From: Aphrophora alni
Taxonomy: Eukaryota; Arthropoda; Insecta; Hemiptera; Aphrophoridae
Reading direction: 5' to 3'
DNA length: 64,000 nt
Assembly: GCA_963513935.1 (NCBI GenBank)
Contig: OY740765.1
Location: 75,313,718 to 75,377,717, forward strand
Shown here: positions 14,232 through 26,454 of the stretch, piece after piece
How the letters are laid out: every line of letters starts with the position of its first letter
How positions within the stretch are numbered: position 1 is the first letter of the stretch
The notes under the pieces: model-generated
What the model was told of the DNA's origin: nothing
Seen by the model: the letters and a program-made list of their open reading frames with translations, nothing else
Databases searched by the model: none
Position numbers and translations under genes: made by a program

Positions 14232-15444
14232 AGTTTCACAAAAGTCAGTATTTTAGATGAAAATCATTTTATAGTGCACTTGTAATATTAAAAGTTTTCT
14301 TTTTTTTTGATTAAACATGTCTTAAACAACAGGTAGAGTCCTTGACAAAGGCTGCAGTTTTGCTGTAGAACATGCAAAACAGCAAAGTTAGACAAGCTCC
14401 GACACTCGGACCAGCTTTTTTGCTGGACAGGTTGTGAGGTGCCAAGAAAAATTTTGAATGTAGGCTTACGCCGTATTTATAAAAAAAAAGAGCTCACTGA
14501 CACATTGATTGTACCACACTAAAACACTGACATCGGTAGAAAGATTAATTGCATCGTAGTTGTAGGAAGATTTTGTAAGAAATGGAACGAAGATTTCAGA
14601 TCATTGTATGAAAGAAGTCCGGTGAGATTTTTGCGACTACATTTTCTAGTAGGATTAACTGAACTGACTTGTATATGAGATAACGGTAGAGTTGGACTTC
14701 ATCCGGTAGAAAGAGACAGAGATAGCTCTGACGATAGTTTTCAGTGCAGGCCGCAGTGCTACGCCACTTATCAGGAACAGGTAGACGGAACAGGAGAGGT
14801 AGACGGTTGATAACTTTAGTGCAGATTTATTTAGTACGGAAGAATTAAATTGTTTAGATTACTGAATAACGCTACAAACTAATGGTTTATAATCTTGATG
14901 TTGGATCATAATCTGGATGATTTGGACGGGGAAGATTTGTGGTGTCGCATACATGAAAAAATGTCAAAATTGCCTGGAAACGGTTATGAGGCATCATATT
15001 TCCAAACCAATTTATATTCTGACAAGGAAGAGTGGACCAGTAAAGAGCAACTGTGGGTTTTTTTACTATGCCCATGTTGAACAAAATAGATAGGAATGCA
15101 TACATTTCTGCAACAGTTACATCTTTCCATGTTCGTAGCCTACTAGCATTTGACAGACGATCTAAATTAGCTACAATAAACTCTCTACCATACTTATTGG
15201 TAAATTTAACAAAGTTGTCAATCAAAGACAATGTGAAAAATAGCTTAAAATACAAAATAGGTTGACAGTTACGGGGCGGACAGTGTTTCACACCTGGTAG
15301 TTCATTGAAGGCAAAACTATGTGGAAATCCAAGGTCATTTCCCTCAGTTACAGCTTGCCACAAAATATCATGAGGATCTCGATCATTATTATCACCATTT
15401 GTTATGAACGGCCCTCTAAATATGCCTGGGTTCTTAGTTTCAAT

Positions 15445-15992
15445 TAATTATCAAATCAGTGGTTCAGTATTTTATTAACTTTTTATCATTGACATTAAGC
15501 TTACGTCTACTTCCCTAATGCATCAATACTATATTTTAATGCAACACAATAATAAGAATCCAATTGATACAATAAGACAAAATAATATTCAAACGAAGTA
15601 TTTATTATACAAATTAATTACTCAAAGCTCAGAAGTATTCCAACTATCATTATTCTTTAAATGAAAGAAATTATAAATCTTCTAACTGGTGACTTTACAT
15701 ACATATATAGAAATGTTTGCTTACTGTCTGTTGAGTAGAATTCCTGAGCCAAATTCCTGCACCACGGAAATCGACCTGCCGGTATCATCAAGAGCTCCAG
15801 AAGATGGAAAAGACCTCCTCCAAATCATGCTGACCGCTTATATACCTTTTGTTCTCTCTGGTGTCCTAGTTGAGTTGCAAGTCAAGCATTTCAACATTTT
15901 TTTAATTGTTTCACAATAGTTGGGTCATTCTGAGCTTTGTGAATATGAGTTCTTCTCTAATATAAATTATAAATTAATTGATTATCCTAATA
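15445..15992. other. Unexplained 0.55-kb segment within the piggyBac gene
   Basis: This sits between the end of the transposase N-terminal core fragment, which stays open up to about 15445 at a TTAAT, and the TTAA of family-A copy 2. It may be a further insertion, or host-transposon sequence with an intron-like region. A GC-richer stretch at 15740-15850 is open on both strands but matches no family I know. Confidence 0.35.
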
Positions 15993-18294
15993 TTAACCCT
16001 CCAACTGGTGATCGACCACTTTTTGCCTAAAAGTGGTCGCTTCATTATTCATGGCTCACTTCACCAACTAAAAAACACGTATTTTGCAATTCAACGTTAC
16101 GCCCACTTAAAATTGTCCCATCACAATAAATAAAATACCGTTGGAAAGCTAATGTTCCGTAGATGCATATCATGCAAAAAAAATACCACAAAACGTTATA
16201 AATAATAATCCAAAAATTGATGAAGTTCGCATATTTTTGATGCAAAACGTCCAAGATTTACGTAAACAAGTTTTAAACAAAACTTACCTCTCGTTTGTCT
16301 AATTTTCTTATTTCCAAATTACTGTCAGTCAGATATAACCAAACACTGCTTGATAGATCACGTCTTTCTCTTCAAAACAGTCTTTTTCAAATGTTTCCAA
16401 CTAGTATAGTTTTTATTATATAAAAATTAAACCAAATCAAGAATTTAAACGCTATTTTACACGCTAAAAATTACATTTTTTGTAATTCAACTTTTATCCT
16501 AGTAGATATTATATTATCGAAATGTATTCTATACCATTGAAAAGGTAATCTTTCAATCTTTCATAACCAGGTTTAGAAAAATTAAAGTTGCGTAAAATAT
16601 AAAAACACGACTTGACTGAAGTTGATGTTCATAACGCCAGGTTCCGACAATTTGCCGCGGCGAGTTTTATATAGAAAATATCACCTATATGTTCATATAT
16701 TTTTTCGAAATGGTAAAACTTGTCGAAATGTTACAAGTTGACAATATTATATAGTATTTTTCTTCCTCTTTCGAACTATGAAGACGAAATCATCCTAAGT
16801 TATATAGTTTACGAGTTATATACAGTCTACGATGTGGCTTACTGAATATTTTGGTCTCCTTGAGATTTCGGAGTCCCTAGACACTATTCTATATTTCTAC
16901 GTTGCCGGCATTGATTTTGCCGTTATATTTTACTACATTCGAAAGACTAGGTTTCAATCTTTAATTTTGTGTATGTTACAAACTTGTGCATTGAAAATTA
17001 AGGTTTTGTTTTGATCCCGGAACAAATATGCAATGGTGCGATGTAAATACTGTAACAAATGACTTAGCGCATATAGTTTGGGAATACATATTTATTTTAT
17101 TTTGAAGGTTTGTTTATACAAATTGTATATATTTTGTATACAAGTTACAATATATGTGTTTTTATATCTAAAGTTTATATTTTTAGTGAATTTCTAGTTT
17201 GTGAAAGGTTTATTTTTGTCATAACCTAAAAGGAAAATGGTAAGTCTAGGCGATATGCAAATTGTCTTATATATAGTGTTTTATATGATTATACAAGTGA
17301 ATATGTGTGTTATTCTTTGTAAAGTATATATTGTCTTAGTAAAATCTAATGATATTGTCTTAGGCCTAGCTTTACAAAGTTACTAATTACCCCTAAAAGG
17401 TTGACGTGTCACCCTAACCTTCAAGCGTCAGAATACCAATTTTTGAAAAATTTTGTTTTTATTTAGAAAATGTAACATATTATTATTTTTTTCCCCTAAA
17501 TATATTCACAAATATATTAGAAATCTCAAATAATGGTTGAAAAAAATGCATTAGTATGTTTTTGATCACTATTTCTGTGAAATTTCTGCTCCGTCCGTTA
17601 CTCTTAGATTTTTTGGTATTTGACCAAAAACTCCAAATTTGATACATCTAACTTTTTTTTTCACTACACACCTACATTCTATGCACCTTTCTGGACGTAA
17701 TGATATATAGAAGTTTAGTATAAAATATATTTTACTATTTTTAATGTTTTTTGGAAAAAATAAAGAGAAAATTCAGTTTTTACGTAAAATATTTTTTTAC
17801 ATTTTCAAAATGTAACAAATTTATATATTTTTTTTCCTAAATATATTCACAAATAATACACAAAAATTGTGTATATCTTAGAAATAGGTAGTAAGCCAAC
17901 AAATAGGTAAAATCCTCTCTTTCAAAAGTGTAGTGTGTGATCACTCCTTGTTGAGGTTTTTAAATCAAAACAACTATTCCAAATTTCAAAATTTTATCAA
18001 TTTACAAAGGGGGAAAAAACAGTGATTTTGGCTTTTGGAGTTTAATTCCTGTTTAATGCTCTTATAGAGGTTGAATTAAAAAAGATTTTGGGTGATTTTT
18101 GACATCCAACATACTTACTCCAAAACCGTTCCAAAATTTTTATTACATAGATGAATTCTATGCATCTTTCTGAGAAAAATGATATCTTATAAGTTAGGTT
18201 TTGTATACAAATAATATATTTTATTAATTTTGAAACGAACGAAGAATTTTTAAGACAAATTAACATGCGCCAGATTCACCAGTTAGAGGGTTAA
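15993..18294 (+). mobile_element. Family-A TTAA element, copy 2
   Basis: TTAA at 15993-15996 and 18291-18294 bounds the best-preserved terminal inverted repeats of the family: TTAACCCTCCAACTGGTGA on the left and TCACCAGTTAGAGGGTTAA on the right (18 of 19 complementary). The interior is collinear with copies 1 and 4 except for a 172-bp insert at 17912-18083. It interrupts the piggyBac N-terminal coding sequence. Non-coding. Confidence 0.8.
17912..18083 (+). repeat. 172-bp repeat inserted in family-A copy 2
   Basis: Nearly identical to 19415-19588, beginning ATCCTCTCTTTCAAAAGTG and ending GAGGTTGAATTAAAAAA. The other family-A copies lack it: in copies 1 and 4 GTAAGCTATTGATTTTGG runs straight through. 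The A-rich end suggests a short retroposon, but only two copies are visible. Confidence 0.65.
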
Positions 18295-18970
18295 CCTATT
18301 CCTAACATCACCATCACTCATATTGTGATCGTCAAGAGTAGGCCTAGCAGCAGGATGGTTAGGTGTAGGCCTAGCAGCAGGAGGATTAGGTGTAGGCCTA
18401 GCCCTACCAATATTTTCCTCATCATCACTGCTACTTGAAAAGCTAAAAGACCTTGGAATAGGTCTAATTTTAAAAGGCCTACCTGTACTACATGAAGTGG
18501 AAGGCATAGTAGGGTCATACCAAGGGTCTGCATCACTGTCATCAACTACATATGAGCTTCCATATGATTCATCACTTAGAAAACCATCACTCAACTCGTC
18601 GTCCAGTAATACGTGCTGAACTGTATTCTCACTTAGCAAAGATCGCGATCGCTTCATATTTGATTATACTTTTATAATTAATGAAAAATAATCTTTTTAA
18701 CCTCACCAAAACAATTAACAAACAATTCACTCACCATCAAAACAAAACACTTCACTACAAAACAATTCGCTGCATGAAATCGATCAGCTGTTGTCATAAC
18801 TACAACGCTATAACCAAAGCCATCTGTTTTATGACTCAACAGCTGGTTATTAGAAAGATACTACTATAACAAATATGTTTTTCGTATTCTTCAGTTCTTT
18901 CTCTTTGTTTCCATAACAACAAAATTGTAATACACAAAAATATAACCCCCGATAGAATTTTTTCCCCGAA

Positions 18971-19038
18971 TGTCCGTATATACGGACGTTGGCATCCTTC
19001 GGCAGTTTTCAAAATGTCTGTATATACGGATGTTGGCA
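18971..19038. repeat. Two subterminal palindrome-containing repeats of the piggyBac end
   Basis: TGTCCGTATATACGGACGTT plus GGCA at 18971-18994 recurs as TGTCTGTATATACGGATGTT plus GGCA at 19015-19038, just inside the TTAA at 19048. Each contains a TCCGTATATACGGA-type palindrome. Such paired motifs next to a TIR are typical of transposase-binding sites. The role is inferred. Confidence 0.55.
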
Positions 19039-19051
19039 CTAAAAAGGTTAA

Positions 19052-21595
19052 TCACACATTTGTCATCATTTGTATATTTAAAACCAATACACAGCGTTTC
19101 TTCGAGAGTATAAATCAATTCCTATCATCAAGTGATGAACCTAGAACATGAAAAAAGTGAAAACCCCAATACAGTCAAGTATCCTAGGACCATGTTGGAA
19201 ATTAGAACTACTAAACCAAGTAAAGAATTTTAGGCTAAAGCTAGGCTTGAGCAGTTAAAATAACTATGACTTAATACAAATGTGATAAAAAAATCACAAG
19301 TCACAGAACACACAACACAAGGAATTGACCTGTGAGCCTACAATAGTCAAATAACTAAAACAGGGTTGTATGCCAAAGGAGCCTAATGGTTTATATCGGG
19401 GAGAGGAACCGTTTATCCTCTCTTTCAAAAGTGTAGTGTGTGATCACTCCTTGTTGAGGTTTTTAAATCAAAACAACTATTCCAAATTTCAAAATTTTAT
19501 CAATTTACAAAGGGGGAAGAAACAGTGATTTTGGCTTTTGGAGTTTAATTCCTGTTTAATGCTCTTATAGAGGTTGAATTAAAAAAAATTAAATATATTC
19601 TTTGCGAGGATCTAGGACTTAAAGATCATGTGAAATTCAATTCCCTAGATCACATGATTCAGAGATAGAGTGGTATTCAGCTTTTATAGATATGTAGATA
19701 AATCAGAATTTGTCAGAACAAAAATGTTTATATGCAAATAATTTGAAATATCAGTCTTGCAACCATTTATTTTCTGGCCTTTTGGTTGCCTTAACCAAAT
19801 TAAGGGGGGGAGGGGTCAGTTGACCCCTATGATCTCCCAGTTCTGCCACCACTGATACTTATGTTTATCTAGCGAAAGAATGAAGGAAGTATAATTGTTT
19901 CAGTTACTGCGTTTAACATGAAGCTGTGAAATGGCCAACAGTGTGTAGTTTGTTTATTTGAACATTTTCTAACATTTGTGTGTGTAAAAACTAATATACA
20001 ATGTTTCAAGAATATGGATCAACTCTCGTTATAAAATGTTTAATCTAGATCTTGAAAAATATGAAAAGAACCAACATATCAGTAGTCAGTATCTTGAATT
20101 ATCATGAATTATTCATGTGCAAGGTGTGTGGAAGATCTCGAAAATCGAGAATTGTAACAAGAAAAACTCAATATTGCATTGATCTTTGTTATCGAAAACA
20201 GATTAATTTCTTAGATGTATTTTTCTCGATTCAGCCACAAATTTCCATTTATTTTAAAAGTATCAAGTTTTTATTTATTTGCCTAGTTCCATTATAATCA
20301 TGTAGGCCTATATCTCAAAGGCACAGGTTATTCATCCATTTTTCAATGTGTTCTGCCATTTAGATTGATTTCAATGTCTAAAATTGTCTTGTTGTAAACA
20401 CAGAAGTAATACATAGCATTCTATAGGATGATATCTATCATGTAATAAGATGGGATCTAGCTGGATCTACACATTTTTCATGTAGTCTTGTGTTGGATCC
20501 CCTCTCTTTCATCTTTCCTATTCGTTTTTCTTGACCAACTCTTGGTTTTTTCTAACCCTAATACTATTAATTATTCGAGTACTAAGAGTCTTTATTTTAT
20601 GTTTTTTTTTCTTCCTTTTTTTGTAAAGCAATGATGATGACCAAAGGTGAAATGAGTGTGTTGGAAATGAATGAGCTCGAAGCTTTTTGAATGATTCGAC
20701 ACAAAGGTATGCGAATCGTGAAAATATATGAAAGTTTTGGGGAGGGGAAATCTTGTACCGAAAATTGACCTTTGGTAATGACAGTGCGTACGATAACTAT
20801 ATAGTCTTGAATAAACTCAATACATCCTAATTGTTTTTCAGTAATTTTGGGAAATTACTGAAACAAGTGTTTCAAAATTAAATTTTCAATAATTCAAAAT
20901 GTTTTGGGTTAAAAACAGATTAATATGAAATAGATAATTCAATCTGTGGAATTAAATTAGGGCTGGACATGACCAAGTGTTTCTACATTGATAAATCAAA
21001 AAATATGGAAATATATTGTATGATTTTAATATAAAAATTAACTATAATTATATTGTGTTAAATATTTAAAGATTATTCAAATAATGGTTGTATTACAAAT
21101 ATGACTTCAGCCTTTAGTTCTTTCATATTTAATAACAAACTGAAATGTAAAGTGGAGATTGTACATTTTTATGTTATAGTTCTAAGTATGAACACCAGGC
21201 TTTATCACTGCATTTTAATCCCAAAACATCACCTCTACACAAATTAAACTCAAAGTTTGTAAACTACTCTGTCAGTTTATAAACTTTAAACTTGAGAACT
21301 GTTGATATATTACTAAATTAAACCATCACTTATTAATCTTGTGTTGGCCACAAGGCCTTATTGGGCATCATTGTCCAACATTAAATAAAAATATTATGTG
21401 CTTTACAAAGCAGAAGTGTTTTATATTTCTTAATAAAAACTGCACTTGTTTCACTTATGTCAGCAACTCAGCTCTGGTGAACCTCATAGTTGATCGTAAT
21501 AAAAAAGATACTTTGATTGTGTAATATTTTGAAATCAAGTTGTCAATAATTTTAATTAAGCTTCATTTATTTGGTTTTAACCATTTCATTATTCC
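19052..21595. other. Intergenic region with one repeat copy
   Basis: Contains the second copy of the 172-bp repeat (19415-19588). A short open frame at 20052-20297 includes CKVCGRSRKSRIVTRKTQYC, vaguely like the Cys-rich tail of piggyBac transposases, but this is not strong enough to call. No other gene was recognised. Confidence 0.4.
19415..19588 (+). repeat. Second copy of the 172-bp repeat
   Basis: Matches 17912-18083 with about one substitution (GGGGGAAGAAACAG versus GGGGGAAAAAACAG) and a slightly longer terminal A-run. It lies outside the piggyBac element. Confidence 0.65.
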
Positions 21596-23672
21596 TTAAC
21601 CCTGCAACCGAAGTATGTTAAAGGTTTTGTAAAAGTTTTGTTTTCTTAAAAAATTAATAAAAAATATTATTTTTATACAAAACCTAACTTATAAGACATT
21701 ATTTTTCTCAGAAAGATGCATAGAATTCATCTATGTAATACTTTTTTTTTTTTTTAAACGGTTTTGAAGTATGTTAGATGTCAAAAAATGATGTTTAACA
21801 TTTTTCAGAAATACCTGTATCATCCAAAATCAATAGCTTACCACCTTTTTTCAAGATATACAAAAGTTTTTTATAATATTTGTGAATATATTTAGAAAAA
21901 AGTTTCATTCAAAATAAAAAAAAATTATTTTACGAAAAAAGGGAATTTGTGACACTTATTTTCAAAAATTCACCAAAAATAGTTATATTTATGGAAAGCA
22001 CAACTTATATATATCATTATATTCAGAAAGGTGCATAGAATTTAGCTGTGTAGTGAAAAAAAATGTTCGATGTTAAAAATTTAGAGTTACTATGTAAAAT
22101 AGCAAAAAATTGGAAAGTAACGTGGGCAAACATTTCACAGAAAAAGCTATGTACCATACAAAAATATTTTTTGAATTTTTTTCAAGTATTGGCAGAGATT
22201 TGTAATATATTTGTGAATATATTTAGAAGAAAAAAAATTAATTTGTTACATTTTCAAAAAAAAACAAAAATAGGTTTACGAATAAAGGGAATTTGTTAAA
22301 TTTATTTTCAAAAATTTACCAAAAATAGCAATATTTATGGAAAACACAACTTCTATATATCATTATATTCAGAAAGGTTCATAGAATTTAGTAGTGTGAT
22401 GAAAAAAATAAGTTTAAAAAATAATTTTGGAGTCAGTATGGCAAAGAAAAAAGGGGGGGGGGGAACACAAAAATCTATTTCTAAATTTCACTTCAAAGTC
22501 CAATTGAGCATAGAAAATTTTGTTTTACATTTTTTTCAAGATTTCAAACGTTTTCTAGTATAAATGTGAATAACAATTGGTAAAAAAAATTCAAATTCTA
22601 AAATTTTCAAAATAAAAATAATGTTTTCCCGTAAAAGTGGAAATCAACATAAGTTAGGTTAGGTTTGTAACCTCGACAACTTAGGCCTAACTAGTAACTA
22701 TCTAAAGCGAGGCCTAAGACAAAATCACTAGATTTCACTAAAACAATAAACTTTACAAAGAATAACACACATATACACTTGTATAATCAAATAAAACACT
22801 CCATATAAGAAAATTTGCTTTTAGACCTAGGCTTGTAACTTTTCTAGGTTAGCCCAAATATAAACCATTCATAAACTAGAACTTCACTAAAAAAAAAAAA
22901 AAGAACTTTAGAAATAAAAACACATATATTGTAACTTATATACACAATTTATATACAATTTGTATACACAAATCTTCAGAATAACAGAAATATATAATCC
23001 CAAAACAAAGCGCCACGCCTTTCCATTAATTTATGTCACAAACTTGGCTATATTCTAAGTTGAAAACAAGAAACAGAAAGTAACCGTACCCTATATCAAG
23101 TAATGCCAACTTGTAGAATGAAATCTCCTCTACAACTTACTGTAAAGATCGGTTACAAAATATCGATTGAATAATTGATTATCTTATTTAGTAAACTGCA
23201 TTGAATGCCAAGTGAAATTTGTTCTGTTAGGTTACAACTTTGGTCAAGTAGAAATATCTCGCGATCTATGACACATAGAACAATTTGTAAACCACAGATG
23301 GAAACAGAAAGATGTGATCTACAGAACAGTGTTTTGGTCGACCTGTTTGACTGAAAAATAGATTTGTGATCATATGAGAAAAAATGGCGTCGCTTTTACT
23401 AAAAACCGCAGAGTTCAAATCTTTGACGCATATCAAAAATATCCGAACTTCAGCAATTTTTGGAATATTATTTATAACGTTTTGTAGTATTTTTTTTGCA
23501 TGATTATGCATCTACTGAACATTAGCTTTCCAATGGTATTGTATTTATTATGATAGGACGATTCTAAGTGGGCGAAATGTTGAATTGCAAAATACGTGTT
23601 TTCCGGTCGTTAGACTAAATCATGCATTAACACTCGACCCGAAATTGGGTCGAGTAGCAACTATAAGGTTAA
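21596..23672 (-). mobile_element. Family-A TTAA element, copy 3 (reverse orientation)
   Basis: TTAA at 21596-21599 and 23669-23672. The interior is the reverse complement of copies 1, 2 and 4, for example AGAAAGATGCATAGAATTCA near 21711, TATTTAGAA/GTGAATATATTT modules at 21880-22230, and GTCGAGTAGC-type termini near 23650. The module with CTATGTAATA/AGAAAGATGCATAG is repeated in tandem. Non-coding. It abuts the Mutator-like element. Confidence 0.7.
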
Positions 23673-23674
23673 AA

Positions 23675-26284
23675 GGGGAGCCAGGCGCGGCAAAGGTCAA
23701 AAAAAAAATTAAATTAAAAATTTTTGCTTAAAAAAATTCTCCGTTTAATTCTGTTTAAGAAAATATATAACACTATATACTTTACTTGCCTAAAAATATG
23801 TGAAAACAATTCTAAAAGATGACGTGCACATTTGTCCGTGTCACATTCAGCGGTACAACGTAATGTCTTGTTGTTGACAATATTTTACACTATTTTCTTA
23901 GTCATAACATTATAGTATGGAATATACTTTGTCATAACATTATATCCTACTATTTCTTGTTTGCAAAATATTATGTTGGTAACTCTGTATGAAAACTGTC
24001 AGATGAGAACACTGAAAAAACAACATCTGTTTGGTGTTTTGTTTTGGTGATGTCATCAATGTGATTATTTGATTAGTGTTGTGAGTGACTTGTGTTTTAT
24101 TTTGTGATCATTGTATTACATAGTTTTATATCACTACAGATTGTGTGTTGCATAATGCCTAGAATAAGAAGATTCAACAAGATCAGATATAGGGGCAATC
24201 AATATAACAAAACAAATGATGTTGGTAAACCAAGCATGCCTACTCACTCCTAGGCCTAGACTTAGCATGAAAAAGTCATCCAGTTCAAAGAAATTGTTAC
24301 ACTCTCATCTTCCAAAACTCAATGACAAAGACAGTACAGGTATGAACTTTATTGTAGACTTGGAGCATATATCAAACCTTGTGAAATCCTTTTCAGCTTG
24401 TAAATACTGTAAAAACACTAACTGCGTAGAGATTAGGTTAGATGACAATTTCAAAAAAGGTTTGGTTCATCGGATGTTAATTACATGCAATGATTTGGGA
24501 AAATAGAGCCAGGAATAAGTTCTAAATACAATAAAAGAGTAGGCCTATATGATTTAAATATTAGATATATGTATGCCCTGCGATCAATCGGAGAGGCCAA
24601 GAATCAGGGAAAATGTTCTCGGCATTGATGAATATTACACAGCCTAGCTGGCGAATGAACGTTTACAATGACAAACTTTTGAAAGCTACCACTGAGGTAT
24701 GTGAGGCTTCTCTTTTCCATGCTGCTAGAGAAGCTATCATTGAAAACGAGGGTTCTGCAGACATAGCCACCGCCTTTGACAGAACATGGCAAAAGCGTGG
24801 CCACACTTCGCTAAATGGCGTTATAACTGTTAAGTCATTTGATACAGGAAAAGTACTTGATTTTGAGTGTGACCAAATACTGTAATGTCTGTGTGAGCAA
24901 ACCATACATTTCAGACCCAGTAAAAATGAACCAACATAAGAAAACAAACAAATGTTCCTCAAACTACGAAGGTATCAGCGGGGGAATGGAGGTAGTAGGC
25001 GCAAAAGCCATCTGACGTAGGTCTGAAAATAAGTTAGGCTTAAGATATTTAGAATACCTTGGAGATGGAGATTCTAAGAGATTTGCATCTGTACTAGAAG
25101 ATAAACCTTATGGTGATGACGTAGTAATAACCAAAGTTGAATGTTGTGGGCATGTGCAAAAACGCCTTGGTACTAGATTGAGACGGCTGAAAAAGATATG
25201 AAAGGCATAAAATTAAAAGATAAGAAAGGTCTTGTTGGAAAATGTAGACTTACTGATGAAGAAATAGACCAGCTACAGCGCTATTATGGACTAGCAATCA
25301 GAAAGATCTTACAAGTGTAGAAAATATGAGAAAGGCTGTTTGGGCCACATATTATCATAAGATTTCAAGCGATGACACCCCGCATCATGAGCTATGTCCT
25401 TCTGGAAATAACACATGATGCAAGTATAATTTGGGTAAAGAAAACAATACAGAATATAAACATAAGAATTCTCTACCAGAGGTGGGGATGGAAGTAATTA
25501 AACCTGTATATAAAGACTTATCGGACCCTAACTTACTAAAACGCTCTTTCTGCATGGAAAAACGCAGAACTTTAATGAAAGTCTCAATAGCATTATGTGG
25601 CAAAGGCTACCCAAAACTACATTTGTAGGGTTGAAAACTTTCAAACTTGGAGTAACTGATGCAGTTATTTGTTTTAATGAAGACTCTATTGCCAAAGCTA
25701 ATGTTCTTGAGCGGATGGGAATAACACCGGGAAAGTTTATGATTGATGGACTGACTCAAATTGATGAAAATAGAATTAAAAAAAGGCAACAGGGAAGTAC
25801 AAGAAGAAATAAAAAAAGAGAAGAGTGAGGAAAAGACAATTATAAAGAAGAAGAGGAGATAGTGAGTGTGAAGACTACTTACCAGGGGGATTTTAGCGTA
25901 AGCCCTATTAGTTTGTGAAAGTACTGTTTTTTAGTGTTCAGGTACAATTTTTCTAAAACTATAAGGACTACAGACTCCAAATTTCACACACCTGTTCTCC
26001 ACTTACTGGTGAGTAAAGTCATGCAACTTTATTAAGATATCTTTAATTTTATGGAAAATAAAAAATATTTTACATTTGAAATCGTGTACATTTTTGTGTG
26101 CAAACATTCAAATAATTTTTATTTGAAAAGTATTTGCACTAAAAATACTATATTGCATGATTCTATTTGGGAACAACTGTACAAAAGTTTATATCTGTAG
26201 GTCAGATACTTTCTGAGATAAGTGTACCTAATTGTTGACATGTTTCCCCATTTAAATAACATGGCTACCACGCCTGGCACCCCT
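23675..26284 (+). mobile_element. Mutator-like (MULE) transposon relic
   Basis: The left end reads AAGGGGAGCCAGGCGCGG (23675) and the right end CCACGCCTGGCACCCCTT, ending near 26284. These are inverted repeats with two mismatches. They enclose the decayed transposase at 24154-25828. A long target duplication is expected for this superfamily. AACTATAAG before and AACTGTAAA after are similar (7 of 9), but the left flank is complicated by the adjoining family-A element. Confidence 0.55.
24154..25828 (+). pseudogene. Mutator-like transposase pseudogene
   Basis: Starts ATG at 24154 (MPRIRRFNKIRYRGN...). Recognisable pieces in order, in shifting frames, are: DRTWQKRGHTSLNG near 24780-24815, matching the DGTWQ.RGH core with Gly replaced by Arg; TGKVLDFECDQ; YLEYLGDGDSKRFASVLED and KPYGDDVVITKVECCGHVQK near 25045-25165; LTDEEIDQLQRYYGLAIRK near 25250-25305; NTEYKHKNSLPEV near 25445; and TTFVGLKTFKLGVTDAVICF then GITPGKFMIDGL at 25617-25755. 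This order matches the Mutator-like transposase domain proteins common in insects. Several frameshifts and a stop after the first 32 codons make it non-functional. Confidence 0.8.
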
Positions 26285-26454
26285 TAACTGTAAATTTCTT
26301 TTACTTCATATTTGGATAAAACTTGTTTAAGTTATTAATCTTCTCATTTCACAAAAAAAAATTCATCTATAAAGTCAATTTTGTGATATATGCTTTTTTA
26401 AATTTTATTTTATTTATTTTTATTTATTTATTTTTTATTTAGAGAGATGGCAAC

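Larger units (their letters stand above)
11759..14876. mobile_element. Solo LTR inserted in the piggyBac transposase, carrying a nested TTAA element
   Basis: The segment begins TGTTACCAGG, ends GCTACA, and is flanked by direct repeats AACT at 11755-11758 and 14877-14880. Removing it and one AACT joins the transposase codons KPLV to DHFNRL, which is the expected order in piggyBac. TG...CA termini and a 4-bp TSD indicate an LTR. No coding region or second LTR was seen, so it is a solo LTR of about 1.49 kb once the nested TTAA element is discounted. Two (AT)n tracts lie inside. The superfamily cannot be determined. Confidence 0.65.
10793..18657 (-). pseudogene. piggyBac transposase, fragmented and catalytically altered
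   Basis: Segments on the - strand are: 18657-18295, the acidic N-terminus starting MKRSRSLLSENTV with S/D/E-rich stretches; about 15445-14881, the N-terminal domain of the transposase core, ending PDYDPTSRL then a frameshift and KPLV; 11754 to about 11420, containing DHFNRLSKHYF, SIYESM, QYMPKKHHCWGVKLW, CDSTTHY and GYHLFIDNF; and 11419-10793, containing YNDYMGGIDVSDQM. In piggyBac the catalytic Asp residues lie in SIDES, CDS and GGVD. Here the first is Tyr (codon at 11695-11697) while the other two are kept. Frameshifts lie near 14886 and 11420. No C-terminal Cys-rich domain follows. The element can no longer encode active transposase. Family assignment is confident. Confidence 0.85.
10767..19051 (-). 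mobile_element. Decayed piggyBac transposon with nested insertions
   Basis: The right end is TTAA (19048-19051) followed inward on the - strand by CCTTTTTAGTGCCAAC. The left end is a degraded match, CCTATTTTAGTGCTAGCAGC at 10772, just outside the transposase stop. The transposase reads right to left from 18657 to 10793. It is split by a family-A TTAA element (15993-18294), an extra segment (15445-15992), and a solo LTR (11759-14876) that carries another family-A element (11778-13413). Near the right end a 24-bp motif containing the palindrome TCCGTATATACGGA occurs twice, consistent with subterminal transposase-binding repeats. Confidence 0.7.

Noticed and set aside
20052..20297. Cys-containing 81-codon frame resembling a piggyBac tail
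   Set aside because: The Cys spacing fits only loosely and no TTAA terminus or further transposase sequence is nearby.
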